Position numbers and translations under genes: made by a program. A stretch of DNA of 64,000 nucleotides, taken from contig JAGPYM010000015.1 of NCBI GenBank assembly GCA_020736575.1, positions 682,001 to 746,000 of the forward strand, in the 5' to 3' direction. The notes beneath the pieces are model-generated. The model was not told where the DNA came from. It did not search any database and saw only the letters and a list, made by a program, of their open reading frames with translations. The DNA is from Thelonectria olida (taxonomy: Eukaryota > Ascomycota > Sordariomycetes > Hypocreales > Nectriaceae). Positions 32,986 through 45,037 of the stretch are shown one piece after another (position 1 is the first letter of the stretch; every line of letters starts with the position of its first letter).

Positions 32986-34111
32986 GTTGTCCGAGTTCTC
33001 GAGTATTGGTAGACGTGTTGGTCTGCTCCAGTGGGTTCGTTGGTCCCTGGAAGGATGCGATTATGTGAGGGACGGGACCCTAACAAAGCTGAGGGGGGAA
33101 TAAAGGAGTGAGGGTTCGTTAGTCTCCTGAAGAATGTAAAGCTGCAAGGTAAAATAGAGCAGTGAAGGGTTTCGAGACAAATGGAGAGTCGCTAGTGGAT
33201 GGCAGGTATCTCGCTAAGCCAAAGATTGAGGGGAAAGTTATAGATCGTGCTGTTATGGGCTTTAATAGAGATTGAAAGAAGGTTAATCTTCCCAAGCTCG
33301 TTGCTTCGCGACGGCCTCAAACAAGAGTCAGTTACATATCACGTGCCTTTCTGAAATGGATCCACTCGGTGCCAAATTTTCAAACATAACAATCTGGTAG
33401 AATGGGCCAAGCCACAGAGGCCGCGCCACGGGTCCGGCCTCGAGCCACAACCAAGGAACGGGCTAACCCCTCACACTGCACCTCCGAGTATCGGCAACAT
33501 CACGAACATGATCTCAATTGCATTTCCAATTCGTGAATTTCAAGACGCAGGACCACAATTCCAATGCAAATTGTCTTTACTCACTGGAATTAATTGCGGT
33601 TTCATCCTTGCCAGGGGACTCGGTCCATTTTGCCAATCCAGACAAGATAATATGAATAGGGTAGGTCGTGAGACACAATTCTGGTCACAGGTTGCTCTCT
33701 CTCGAATCAGTTTCAGGGATTTAGAAAACTCGAAGATTAGTGGTTTTTAATTGTAGATAGAACGAATCGACTGGGTGCAGCGGAGTTCCCTACGTTGCAG
33801 CTCGGTAGTATAGAGGGAACAGTCGAGTTGCTTCAACGGAATAGGCTTCTACTTGAAAGGGTTCGCACGGTTGCACGTAACATGTTTAATATTTGCAGTT
33901 AACTACATACCTATTCTAGATACCCTTCCCAGTAATCCCAGCATTTCTCATTAATCGTAATCCAAAGTGTTCCAGGTGACCAAGTCTAAATATGTACAAG
34001 AAGGTGAAAGAAATAAGTACCAAAACAGGAGGTGTTTCCATGGGCAAGCGAAATCTCATGAGACACTGCTCACAAGAGGTGCGTGTCCTACCAAGAGACA
34101 AGGTATTGTAC
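32986..34111. other. Gene-free stretch
   Basis: The 5' flank of the Gfd2-like gene and the 3' flank of the small secreted protein gene. Only short frames without support. Confidence 0.5.
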
Positions 34112-34702
34112 TTAGCACTTGTAAGAAATGTACAGTCCATTTTTATCGTCTTGATCCAAGAGAACCTTGGTGTCTCCGTTGGCATGCTCCATGTAGAGAA
34201 AGAGGCGGATCTCAGCAGCGCAGTCGATGCCTCCACCGATGTGAGTTGTCGCGTCGATTGTGTCCCATCCGGTGAGGTCAACCGCAACGGGGTTCTTGTC
34301 GCCGAGGGTGTCGAAGGGCTTCACAGAGGAATACGATACAGGCGTGCCTGCGGCAGGAAAGCCGGAGAGCTGGTGGACCCGAATCAAGGCATCGCTGCCG
34401 TCAACGAGAAAAGTGCGGTCGGTCCTGTTGCCCTGCGCCCACATGACAGAGCATGATGTGGCCTCGGCGGGGATGTTCTTGAAGACGGCAGCTTGCTCGA
34501 GCTGCGACTTGTTGTTGAAGGTTTCGATGTGCCACTCGGAAACGGCGGAACCGGCCTTGTCGGGGAGTTGTGGGTAGAGGTTGTACATGTCGGGCGTTCT
34601 GACGAAGCCAGGGGTACAAGCACGTGGCTTGTTGGTAGGGGCTGCAGTGACAAGTGCAGTCAAGCAAAAGGCAGAGAAGGCAGCCTTGATGAAAGAGGAC
34701 AT
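34112..34702 (-). CDS. Small secreted protein, But2 C-terminal domain-like
   Basis: A single exon of 196 aa. Residues 1-21 form a signal peptide (FCLTALVTAAP). The mature protein has four cysteines (CTPGF, SCSVMW, DCAAEI, SYKC at the very end), consistent with two disulfides. The fold-level pattern (YPQLPD, WHIETF, SCSVMWAQGN, IRLFLYMEH, GLYISYKC) recalls the secreted fungal But2-C domain family, a beta-sandwich of unknown function found in many plant-associated ascomycetes. I am moderately sure of that assignment and certain only of secretion. It may be an effector or a wall-binding protein (inference). A short pyrimidine-rich leader precedes the ATG. Confidence 0.75.
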   Translation of the reverse strand: MSSFIKAAFSAFCLTALVTAAPTNKPRACTPGFVRTPDMYNLYPQLPDKAGSAVSEWHIETFNNKSQLEQAAVFKNIPAEATSCSVMWAQGNRTDRTFLVDGSDALIRVHQLSGFPAAGTPVSYSSVKPFDTLGDKNPVAVDLTGWDTIDATTHIGGGIDCAAEIRLFLYMEHANGDTKVLLDQDDKNGLYISYKC

Positions 34703-35237
34703 GGTGGATGTGTGTACAAGATTGGTCGACTGTGAGTAAGGTAAAGAGAAGGATAGAGTGACTGCACAGAGATGGAATGGGCGAAGTCAAGGTCTAAATA
34801 AGGTTGACGAAGATTGACATGCAGTCTAATAGTGACGTAAAAAGAACGGGGCTGTGAGGAGGATTACTGTGTTATGCATGGTGATATGCACTGTATTAAA
34901 GATTGCCTAGCAACCAGGCGGTCTTGTAACACGGCCGACCTCGTATTTAATGGAACGAGTCTTTTTTGTGCAAAGTGGGCGGAATGGACAAGATCGATTT
35001 GTTGAATTCATGCCAAAGCTTGCCCGCCAAGAACGATAAATCAAAAAGCCCCAGCCACTTGGCGTGCAACGATGAGCTGGACGGTGAGATGACATCAAAC
35101 ACAGCCACCTCTTTCAACCCGCTCCACCCAATTTTAGAGCCTGTCCATTAACAAGAGGTACAGATGGCAACGCAGAGCAGCATGTAGAAAGAGTACGTAC
35201 TCTCGCCTTGACCAAACCATGCCCTTCATGTCAGTCG
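34703..35237. other. Gene-free divergent promoter region
   Basis: It separates the secreted-protein gene (minus) from the Cys-rich gene (plus). No coding frame is supported. Confidence 0.45.
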
Positions 35238-35265
35238 CTTTTACGCCCCCACTTTTACGCCCCCA
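35238..35265. repeat. 14-bp perfect tandem duplication close to a start codon
   Basis: CTTTTACGCCCCCA occurs twice without a gap, 65-92 bp upstream of the ATG at 35330. The minus strand of each copy, with the following C, gives GTGGGG, a match to the CreA-type consensus SYGGRG. Confidence 0.55.
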
Positions 35266-35329
35266 CTTGAGACGAATCATATAAAGTCGCCGTTTTGGAG
35301 ACTTCACCGATGAGAAAAACCACGCCAGG

Positions 35330-36426
35330 ATGGCTTCCGAAAATAATGCGATCCGTTCAACCGCGTCCTCCACACCACCACCATCACTGACCGATGTCAT
35401 CTCCTCGTACGCTATTCTTCCAACGCTGGCGTCCTGGATTTCGACTGTAGACCTTTATCACTTGGCCTTGACTAATCGGTCCCACTATTCACACATCTTG
35501 GCATCCGAGACCATTTTCAAGACACTCCGACGTCAGTCCCTTTGCGACGGCCGTGGTCTAGCAGACCGCCAGGCGCTCCGAAATCTTAATCCGCACTTCG
35601 ACTACATCTGGGGGAGAGGTCGGAAAATCCACCGCGACGAGGAAATCGAAGTGCGCCTATACAACTTGAAATGTGACGAGGCCGGTGCCCTTCCATGCGT
35701 TAGATGCGGCATCAACGTTTGCGAGGAGTGTCGCTACTGCCCCCGTGTTCCCCCGGAAAATAATTATCCTGTACGGCGCCCACATCTGAATGGACCTTTG
35801 CAGCTTCAGGGCATCGTGTGCCTGTGCCTAGAATGCGATGCGAAAACAGAAGCAGATGTCTCGGGGAAATTTCTCAATGAGTTATGCGACTGCGACCTCT
35901 TTGAACGGTGGGTCTGTAGAGGTTGTAACCACGCGGAGAGGGAGGCGGGGAGTGAATATCTGGAGAAACACACCAAATTCGAATGGCATCCAGAGGATGG
36001 TGAAAAGCCAACAAAAACAATGCGTGACCACGCGTTTGTTCGTGCTGTAAGTTTCAACAGACCACCTCCTTTTTAGACTATCCATCTCGGGAAGCGATGC
36101 TAACCTGCACGGTAGGTGTGGTGCGTCTGTGGTATGGAGGTTCCTCAGGAGACTCGTCCCAGATGCATTTTATGCAAGAGATCGCATTTGCCAGACGGCG
36201 CGTGGGATGACGAATGGGAAAGAGTGGGGTCAAAGATGCCCTACTTTGACAATGTACGTCGGTAGCTACTGTGTGTGGATTTGCGGCAGGCTGAATTATT
36301 GTCTAGGACCCCTGCTACCCTCGCTGGGTTACTGATAGGGATGGTAATTATCCAAAGCCATATCCAGAGCTCGAGTACGACAGAATTCGCCAAAGCAGAC
36401 CATCAAGATCACACGAGGAGAACTAG
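35330..36426 (+). CDS. Cysteine-rich F-box-like protein, fungal-specific
   Basis: Exons 35330-36046, 36116-36253 and 36307-36426 give 324 aa, with all joins in phase 0. Residues about 19-70 (VISSYAILPTLASWIS, DLYHLALTNRSHY) resemble a degenerate F-box helix bundle. The rest has several cysteine pairs that look zinc-binding: PCVRCGINVCEECRYC, CLCLECD, CDCDLFERWVCRGC and, in exon 2, WCVCGMEV with CILCKR. A substrate-adaptor role in ubiquitylation would be inference from the weak F-box. Introns are small with GTAAGT and GTACGT donors. Skipping exon 2 would lose the last zinc knuckle. The gene is convergent with a kinase pseudogene 39 bp beyond its stop. Confidence 0.75.
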
Positions 36427-36465
36427 TTGGTAATAAGCTATGGTGCCAATCCATCCGCCGCTTTA

Positions 36466-37560
36466 TTAGGGTCCGATTTCCTCTGCCCCAAACTCCCCAA
36501 CGTCATCCTTCCTATTGTATGTCTGCACCTAGTCCTCAAATGCTTGGTCGAGTGGTGGCCATGCATTGGGGCCCTTGGTCGATTTGTGGCGAATTGGTCC
36601 TGTTTCTGTTTCGGGCTTCTCGACAGGAAAGTACTCGCTTGCATGTTGTTAGCCCTCCTACTAGGCTGAAGGGAAATCTCGTATGCCTGAGGCGTCAATG
36701 TGCTGGGCAGCAACCCTCTCCATCGGCTCGCACTCGGTGAAGAGGAACTTCACGGCAGCAATGTCCCAGATAGACAGCGCTAGGGCCCAATATCCGAGGG
36801 ATATGAAAGTGACGAATCAGGTTCAAAGAGTGTCTCTGGTGCCCTGTTTGGAATGTGCGCGTGGCAATCCTTGGCGAGAGGAGGTTCTGTGGCTGGCGCG
36901 AAGGCCTCTCTGAAGTCACTGGGTAGCACGTCTCCGGTATCAGTCAAGGTGAAGTCTTGGGACAGTGGTTTGCCATCAACACGAGTGATATCCCCCGTAT
37001 CAGGTTCACCGAACTCGCTGCGAAATTTCTCTATTGAAAGTGTTTCGAATTCGGCAGGAAGCTTGACAAGTGTTGCTTAGACGAATGTCTATTGATTGTC
37101 AGTTGGTTTTCCATGAAGATGGTAGTCTCGGCAACATTCTCAGACGTACCTTCATTAACGTAGCTTTGAGCGTGTACGTGAGAAACAGCACGTGTAAGAC
37201 TAGCTGTTAGGGTGCGCACAACTTGGATGGGAAAGAATCGACTGTAAGAAGCCGTTTGAGATCACTCCCCGCTGGAATGGTGACGTAACAAACATGGGTC
37301 CCGTTGGGTCCCTGAAGTTCGAATTCGTCCAAGACGACAGGTATCGAGTTGCACGTTTTGCGACTGCCAAGTGAGGCCATGGAGGTTGAGGTTGTCGTGG
37401 AGGAAAGTGTGCGTGGAATGCTGGGCTCACGTCTAGTAGAGGAGACATTGTAATAACGACTTTCACAGCCGGTAAAGGGAGGCTTATTTGTGGGTTAGAA
37501 AGGTGGCTGGATAATCCTTCCGGAGTGCTACCACTAGACAATTTCCTTTTATTCGAGAGT
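36466..37560 (-). pseudogene. SRPK-like protein kinase pseudogene
   Basis: In shifting minus-strand frames the order of a fungal SRPK-type kinase can be followed. DEFELQGPNGTHVCYV lies near 37300, then VVRTLTASLTRAVSHVHAQSY near 37180. An intron starting GTACGT follows, and then DIRLSN in place of the catalytic HxDIHxxN loop. LVKLPAEFETLSIEKF and FGEPDTGDITRVDGKPL come next, then APETLFEP and a C-terminal KPETETGPIRHKS block. Frameshifts are needed near 37240, 37078 and 36800, and an in-frame TAG stands near 36535. The glycine-rich ATP loop is not recognisable. Several independent lesions make a functional product very unlikely. I describe it only as a relic. Confidence 0.7.
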
Positions 37561-38136
37561 AGTTAAGCCAATCGCCTAACGACTACTGAAGTTCCTTGTG
37601 AATTGTCGCCTCACTACAGTCATTCCCAATCCCGGCCACAGTCAGAGATGTGTCCCGTACTATACTATAAGTAACTATGATAACAATAGATTGATAGACA
37701 TATAATAATATGTGATATTATGAGGCCGTCTGGTAACGTGTAATAGTCCCCCATTCACTTGGTCAGAATTCTACTGTTTGTCTAAAGGCCCCAATGGGGT
37801 GATAGTAATGAGATCCTGGGATGCTATTGTTGTTTGTGATTTGATTCATTAAAAAGATTGTGCCACAAGAGCAGAGGAAACTTCAGAAATAGTTAGACAT
37901 TAATGCAGGCTTGATAGAATACTATGGAGTTAACTATGGTGATTCTATGTAGATAAAAGAAGATGGACTGGGAAACCTCATCGCCTTTAGACAATGGGGA
38001 TTCGGAAATCGATAACCATCCCCTTGAATGGTGCCGCGTCCCAGATGATTCGGAAGAGTATCAGATCATTCTTCCCAAAGAATTGTCGCAGCGCTTATAA
38101 TAAGCAGGTATCTGAGGTAGCTAGGCCATTAGCCGC
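37561..38136. other. AT-rich gene-free stretch
   Basis: Low-complexity AT-rich sequence around 37660-37740 (ACTATACTATAAG, ATATAATAATATG). Nothing coding. Confidence 0.5.
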
Positions 38137-38846
38137 TTAGATGAGGAGGCTGGCGTAAAGAGATAGGAGAGGGCCGCAGACGGTGGCAATGACACCGACG
38201 TTGAGGCCAACACAGAGGCTGCCAAGAGCGCTAATGAGACTGGCCTTGATGGCAACGACGATGACAATGATCAGGGAGATGATCTGGCAGAGTAGGACGA
38301 TGACAGCATTGAGGATGACACTGAGAGCACTTGTGAGGCCGCAGACATTGATGACAAGCTTGATGGAAACCAAGAGGTTGGAGCATAGCTGGACAACGAG
38401 GTTGAGGATGCTGGTGCAGTCGGCGCTGGAGGGGTTCAGGGCGCCAACACCAGTCAGCTGAGTGACAACACTGGTCAAGATGACCTTGATGCTGGTGAAC
38501 TCGGTGACACACTGGCTAGCACCCTCAGTCTTGGTAATGGTGCCGGCCTTGACCTTGTCGCAAATGTTGCCTTGAAGCTGTTAGTTACTGCCCAAGCACA
38601 TTGTGGTGGGAGTAGGAACTACTTACTGATCTTGGTGTAGTGAGTCTGGCAGTCAGAGACGGCAGGCTCAAAGCAGTTGATGACATCGGGGCCGGAAGAG
38701 ATGGTGCGCTTCTCAAAGAAGGCATCGTTGGTAACATCGCGGACCTCAACAGTGTCAACCACATCCCGAGCCATGGGCTGGTTGGTGGCAGGGGCGGCAA
38801 AGGCCGAGGCGGCCAGAGCGAGGACGGAGAAGAAAGTGGCCTTCAT
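38137..38846 (-). CDS. Small secreted protein with long hydrophobic C-terminal half
   Basis: Exons 38846-38627 and 38570-38137 give 217 aa. The intron has donor GTAAGT, branch CTAAC and acceptor TTCAAG. Residues 1-17 form a signal peptide (LALAASAFAAP). A polar propeptide-like stretch with a possible KR cleavage site (FFEKR) follows. Residues about 55-100 contain three cysteines. From about residue 115 to the end the protein is a run of aliphatic segments with regularly placed cysteines (DCTSIL, QLCSNL, NVCGLT, LLCQII, SLCVGL, TVCGPL). This is neither a hydrophobin spacing nor a CFEM pattern I know. It could be a membrane-inserting secreted protein or an amphipathic surface protein. A strong TATA box supports high expression. 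Function unknown. Confidence 0.8.
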
Positions 38847-38978
38847 CTTGAAAGATTGAAAGTTGAACTTGAGAGTTGGGAAGTGGTAGAGGTGGTTGTT
38901 GAGGCTTTGAAGCTGTTGGATTGCTGAGGAGTGCTGATACTGATGAGGAATGTTGTTGAATCGGGGGGAATCATGGCA

Positions 38979-38986
38979 TATTTATA
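38979..38986 (-). promoter_or_regulatory. TATA box of the small secreted protein gene
   Basis: TATAAATA on the minus strand, 133-140 bp upstream of the ATG at 38846. Confidence 0.55.
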
Positions 38987-41900
38987 CATCTTTGAGGACA
39001 GTCTTTGCCTCAAGAAGAGAAGCCACTGGATCATCGTGAGTTCCCAAATGAGTTCCCAAAGACCAACTCTCCAAGAATGATATCCAGCCACATCGTCGAT
39101 CACACTCTCGGCAAAGGTTTCAAACTGCGGCCTCGTCTCCCGACTACTGTCTCTGCTCTGCCTGGCCCGGAAGTCGGCATGCCAGCCGCCGCCAGCTACT
39201 GCACGAATCTGCCGTATACCTTGGTTTGAGCAGATAACCAAGCCAGGTTCAGCCATTGCCTTGGCCACCTCGAGGTCGAATGCCTCTCCTCACGTGCATC
39301 CTCCCCCATGTCCTTCAAGCCACGCCGAGTCAGTCTCAGACTTACCAAGTTTTCAGAGTAGCTCCGGTACCTGGGAGTCCCCACAGTCGTCTGCCGCCTT
39401 TACCGTGACCTGCAGCTGCAGGCGACTGTGAGATTCTTGATTGGAGCACTCTAATGCTGGGACTAATGTGCGTATCCAGTCTGGTGGGTTCGCTGATGCT
39501 GGGTCTTATGCCAGTCTTGCTTTTGGGGCGTCGGGAGGATCCATTCTTATCCGCCCGTCTTGATTAAATTACGGTTCTTTCAGGGGCAATCGTGAAGCTC
39601 TTTGTGAGTGTCGCTATCATCTCACTTCGCCAAGTTCGTAAGAACCAACACGGTTTGTTCCAGTCGTCATAGTATCATATCATGCTGCACATCCCCGTTT
39701 AGCCTCACATGCCACAAAAACCGGAACAGGGGTCCTCGAGACTATTGATGACGATCACCACAAACAACCGACCAACGAATCGTGCAGACTGAATCCCCAG
39801 ACACATGCATCTCATCCCCACGACATCACAAGCCACACTGACCACCTACGACGAATGGCAGGCCTAAAAGTCAGCCAGCTTAGCAATATTAACGGGTCAA
39901 TACCGAATGTGGGGAGCTGAGAAGTTTTTTTTCTCTTGGAAACGGCTTCGTTACCCCTGTCCCAATGCACGTCTGGGCTGTCAATCCCTTCCTCTTTGTC
40001 TTGGTAATTACTCTTGACTCGCAAAGCAGTCCTGTCTTTGCTTCTATGATGCTGAGAAATCTCGGCTGAGGGGCCATCCGGCCACACAGAAGATACCCGC
40101 CAAGAGTAGGCAGCCCCTATGCGATGTCACGTCGGTGGCGTAGTGGACTATATCTCAAGGCGCCCCTGATTCCTGGACACAACGGTCCAGTTGATCCGCC
40201 AGATCAGGCCTAGGCTAATTTGCAGCACTGAATCGGCAACTTGACACCCTGTCGATCGAGTATTTGTTCAACGGGCGATGTCCGTCGTGTGAGTAGCGCC
40301 GCGCCATCGAGTGCCGGGCCGCGTGGGTCCCGTCGCCACCACCAAGCCAAGCCCATTCACGGGCTGTCGGTGATGAGCTGGACCTGTGTCGCGAGACATG
40401 AGACAACAAAGCGAGAGGGGAGGGGCGCTTGTTATCTCTTGTTTCGACGATTCAAGGTACTTAGAGCCGGGGCTGTGGGATCCACGAGGCGTCGGGGTGG
40501 AGAGAAGCCAGTCTTGGGTAGTGTGGTGGTTGATTCTTGGATACCTTAACGCAGAGATGCAAGAGAGAATCAAAGTGGATAACACGAGACTGCGAAGAGC
40601 TGCAAGGAAAGTCTCACATCAAGCTGTTCCAGTCACCGTCCCATTGGGATTTTCCGAGCACTCAATGAGTCAGTCAGCATGAACAGCACGTCGACTGCAG
40701 TAACTGTCTCTCAACTCTCTTCATCCTTCAGCGTTCCCGCCAAGGGTGCCGTTCAAGTGTAAACCAATAACAAGGTACCAGCAGAATCTACGTAGTGCTC
40801 GAACCAGGGAAAAGTAGAAGCCGCTCCACCTTGTCTGAGAAACCAACAACACTTCAGGCTCGTTACCGCGGCCACTGCGGCTAGGTTGTGGCTGCAGCTC
40901 TGATGTCATGGCTCCTATCAAATGTTGCTGGCTGGTCATAGTAACGAAACTGAAGCCTGGAAGCTACAACCGATATGATATCAGTGGCTGTTTTCCTTTA
41001 TTGGATCGTAGTATTCTGAATGCTACATGCACTCAAATGCATCAGGACAACAGAGCGCATAGGAGGCATTGGCAAGACCCCACACTCCTATGCAGAACTT
41101 TGTTGTAGTTTGAATTGGCGTACTGGGCATGGTGGGGGATCTACCTATGGCGGAAAACTAGCAGCCTCACTTTTTTTTCTCTTTCTATTCTTCTCGCTTC
41201 TTGAACATTGGTTCAACACATAGTTAGCCACCGAGGCTTGGCCAACTTTGCTGGTCTCTTGTATTCGGGATTGATGGTTATGTTGCATTCTGAGTCTCTG
41301 AGACCCAAGTTGCGTTGGACTGCTTTCCCTTGGAATAGGAGAGGTTGGAGTCAAGGCATTCGCATCGGGCCATCGGCTAGGGTGGGATAGACTGCATAGT
41401 AGCCCTGCTGCGTTAGACCTAGAGGCAATATCGAGCTTTCAGGTCACATCGCATCCATTAGTTCATTGGAGAATAAGCAATCCTAAGTGGAGATTCATAG
41501 CCATGGGACGGCACGTTGCTTCTGATACGCACAGCTAAGACTGTGGCACTCTCTAAAGTCAATTCCTCCCTGAGAGTTAAAGATTGCGGCGTAAAACATG
41601 GCAGGATTCTATCCGATGCTCGGCGGTCTTCTAAGTCTGACTAGCCAGAGGTTTGTGACATGTCATTTTCGCCCGGAGGAACAATGCCGTGTTGGCTAGA
41701 CAGTTGCAGGAACGGAGGCCGTATCGGGTCACCATTGGCCTCACATCCTAGAACAGGTTCGGTTTCTTGCAACCGGCCATAAATGATTACAAACAACTGG
41801 CAAAGCTACACAGACGGCTCCCAAAAGTGGAAGTTCAAGTGCGAAAACCTCAAGTTAATTGTTCTTGGTGTTCCCACAATGGCATTACCGCGGGAAATAC

Positions 41901-42820
41901 GGCGGCCGCGGCCGAGTAGGTACTTGATGCATTATGCCCGTATTTCTTTCTACCCTACACCATCGAGTTGAGTCAGATCAGCATTGTAGATGCACTTTCA
42001 CAATGACAATAGATCCTTTGTGAAAAGACGTGGCTTCATTGGGAGACTCCATCTAGGAAGTATATCAGGGGCTAAGTAGAAAGCCGATCAAAATCAAAAA
42101 TGCAAAATACGTTAGGCAGCAGCGCGAATCAAATTATTGCAGTAAGGTTGCCTCTTTTACTATTTCACAGTCGCGATGCGCTTCCTCAATGACATGGGTA
42201 GCTGACATGCCCGTCCACAAGACAACAAGCTCTCATGAGAAGTGTATAGATGAAGAGTGCATACCTACCGTTGCTGATTTGTAATAACTTCATTGCAAAC
42301 CCTGACTGCAACCCGTCAAAGTACCTGAACCTGTTACTTGGTTACATACGCCATCACCCAGCTGCGCTGCGATTATGTGAGATGACACTTGCACAATTGG
42401 CATAGCTGAGGCAATGTGCACCTCGATTGTACCGCAGCACCCACTCGGTGGCTGTAATTATTGCGTGGCATGAGTTCAATTCCCTCATACCAACATTGGG
42501 TCCGCCTTCACATTGCCACTCCCATCTGCACCGAGTCCGTACACTTCCTGGAGACCGGGAAACGGAACACTCCTCCCTGGAACACTGGGCGCCACGCGTG
42601 ACTTGTTTGTGACGGGTGCGCCTTTTGAGGTCGGAAACTTGGAATGGAAGCCACTCAGTTCAGCCCGCGCCTCATCCTATCTATGCCTCGTTCAGCAACC
42701 CGCAGGAGCCACCGAAAGTGCACATATAGATTGCACGATTGTTTCAATTCTTTCAAATGAGAGGGGCTGGATGTATAGTATTAGTGAGCTCCTCCTTGAC
42801 CACACGTCCCAAGCATTGTC
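38987..42820. other. 3.8-kb stretch without a convincing gene
   Basis: Only short frames without homology I can recognise. A 12-bp palindrome CGGCCGCGGCCG is at 41903-41914. No tRNA or transposon ends were recognised by eye. It may hold non-coding transcripts or decayed elements, but I cannot show either. Confidence 0.45.
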
Positions 42821-45037
42821 CTACAATAGCATTACACTAAGAACCATCATTGCAGCGCAACAGATGTGTGCTGGAAGAAGCTCCTCCTTGCCCAGAGATG
42901 CCGCAGAGTCTTTCGGGGGTTTGCTGCTATTCTCTTGGTCTGTTCCTGTAGTCCATACTGTGCCATTCCACTCCTGATACGTCAAACTCGGGTTCAACCT
43001 CAGCGAAAGATCAAAGTCTGCGGCAGTAGCTTTTTCAGTGCTCTCCTTGCCACCCCAACAATGTTTCTCGAAACATTCTTTACACTGACGAGGCATGTCA
43101 ATTTCCACGCGCTTCAAACTCCCCTTGATAGCTGCGCAGGCCAGGCAGGCTGGCCAATTCTCATCGACGGTGCCGTTTCCGTAGGTAGCCAGCTGGAATG
43201 CGTTTTCGAGAGTGAGGTCCAGCTCGTTATTGGTAAACGACGTCTTCATATACGAAAAATTGGTGTAACCGGACCATGGAGAGTTGGGTAAGTAGAGAAC
43301 AAGCGGTGTGCCCTCTGCAGCGTCGCAGCCAAAGAATGTAGGCTGACGGGTCAAGTTTAGGGTCACCATTGTGTCTACGGTGGGTATATCGGGGAAGGGA
43401 ATGTTGCCTTCGGATGCGGAGAGTGCTGTGTCTCGAGGCAAGTCAACATGGATGTGATTCTCATTTGCGGGTGCAAGAGAACATACTAATTAGGTTGGTC
43501 CCATTTACCCAAGAGTTGGGGGCATCAGAAGACGCTTCGTAGACCACGATGAAGTCGAGCTGTCTGGCCGGAATGATGAGTGGGCGAAGCGGGTTGGTTT
43601 CGCCGGTGAGACTACCATCGACCTAACAAACTCAGTGGATGTATCTTGCAAGTCTCTCATGACCAACTCACCAGTAGTAATTCCGAGATGCCTTCCATTG
43701 CATCGTTGTAGTTCATAAAAGGGTTTGGATATGTGGCCCACAGAGACTCGTTGAGTGTCATGTCGAAGTTTGAGGCGGTCTCGTTTACCAGCTGCACCAG
43801 AGGACTTTGTTCCTGGCCGGGCGGTATCGGAATGTCGTTTGCATCATCGGGCGACTGTTGTCGCGCTTCCAAACCGCGCTTCGCAAAGATGGGAATATCA
43901 TAAAAGGCGTCGACCCAATAGGCACAAAAGGCATCAGCTGTTGAACCCTGAACGAGAGTGAACTTGTCGAATCCCTGAACACATTCGCTCTTGTTCTGCA
44001 CTTTGCCATCTGACATGGCCGTTCCCAGCCATTCGGTGGCAATGAAGGCTTGTACTCTTCCCCCAAGCCAGCTCCCAAATTCGAATGGGGTGACTTCATA
44101 CGAAGTGAGATTGAAGCCGTTGGTTTTGTTGTTTCCGGGATACATGATCTTGCCAATCTCGGGAGACTCTCCTGGAACGACCTCGGCAAGAGTAACGATT
44201 GGCATTGGCCCGCCTCCTTGGGCAAAGACACCTCCTGGAAGAGCAATGTCCGAGTAGTCGCTGTAAACCTGGCCTTCGGGGAGCCAGTTGCCCCAGAACT
44301 GTCCAAAAATGTCCGCAACGGAGACGGGGAAGCCGGCCTCTGCTTTTGCTCCCGCGTTCTCAAAGATGCCGTTAAAGAACTTGTCAGTGTCGCCGGAAGG
44401 ACCCTCGTCGTATGGAACCGAGAAGTTGATTGCCTTGCGGATTTCATCAACCGAAGTGAAGTTGGTCGACGCGCTTGTGACAGTTAGTTGTGGGCAACGT
44501 TGGTGTCGCAAGGATCTTACATGACGCTCACTGTAATTGCACCACCTCCACTCAGTCCCGTAATGTACGACAATAGTTGAGTGAGACCGCCGGTGCGAGC
44601 TTGCCTTGCTGGCTGATACCGAGCATCGAAGGCTTGCCAGACGCCCAAGCCACCCATACCGGATTGCGATCCTCCGCCAGACACGGAGAGACCTACCACC
44701 GGGACGTTGCTGGTATTGAGCTGTTCAATAAAATCTGAGACATCAAAACCCGAAATATTTGCGAGCTCTAGGTAGTCGCGGAGCGCAGGGATGATTTGTT
44801 CGCTTCGCGACTCCCGCCACGTGCGCTCGACTTTGGAAAGGCCCTTGTTCAGTTAGCGATTTGTGGCGAGTTTGTTGGTGTTGGACGCACATCGTTGGCA
44901 TCTCTGACTCTCAGGTCTGAGGGGCACTTGGTGTATGTCGGGGCATATGGATCTTGGCCTTGTCCTCGAGCCGGTATGGCGTTCAGAGCAAGCAAGGCTA
45001 ATGAGAGGAGCTGTGGTGAGCGGATTCGATGCATCAT
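42821..45037 (-). CDS. Secreted GPI-anchored lysophospholipase / phospholipase B
   Basis: Predicted extracellular phospholipase B that releases both acyl chains of phospholipids. Exons 45037-44891, 44843-44521, 44473-43672, 43622-43487 and 43431-42821 give 672 aa with all phases closing. A signal peptide ends near ARGQG. Catalytic features of the cPLA2/PLB fold: the oxyanion SGGGSQSGMGG, the nucleophile elbow ITGLSGGG, and an Asp-Gly pair at DGSLTGETNP for the catalytic Asp. The oxyanion loop departs from the usual SGGGxRA, lacking its Arg. Many N-x-S/T sites and about a dozen cysteines are present. A hydrophobic C-terminal tail suggests a GPI anchor. ATG 45037 is preferred over an in-frame non-ATG extension because it starts the signal peptide. 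Confidence 0.9.

Noticed and set aside
42455..42500. tRNA-like T-arm (GAGTTCAATTCCCTC)
   Set aside because: No matching acceptor, D or anticodon stems could be placed around it.
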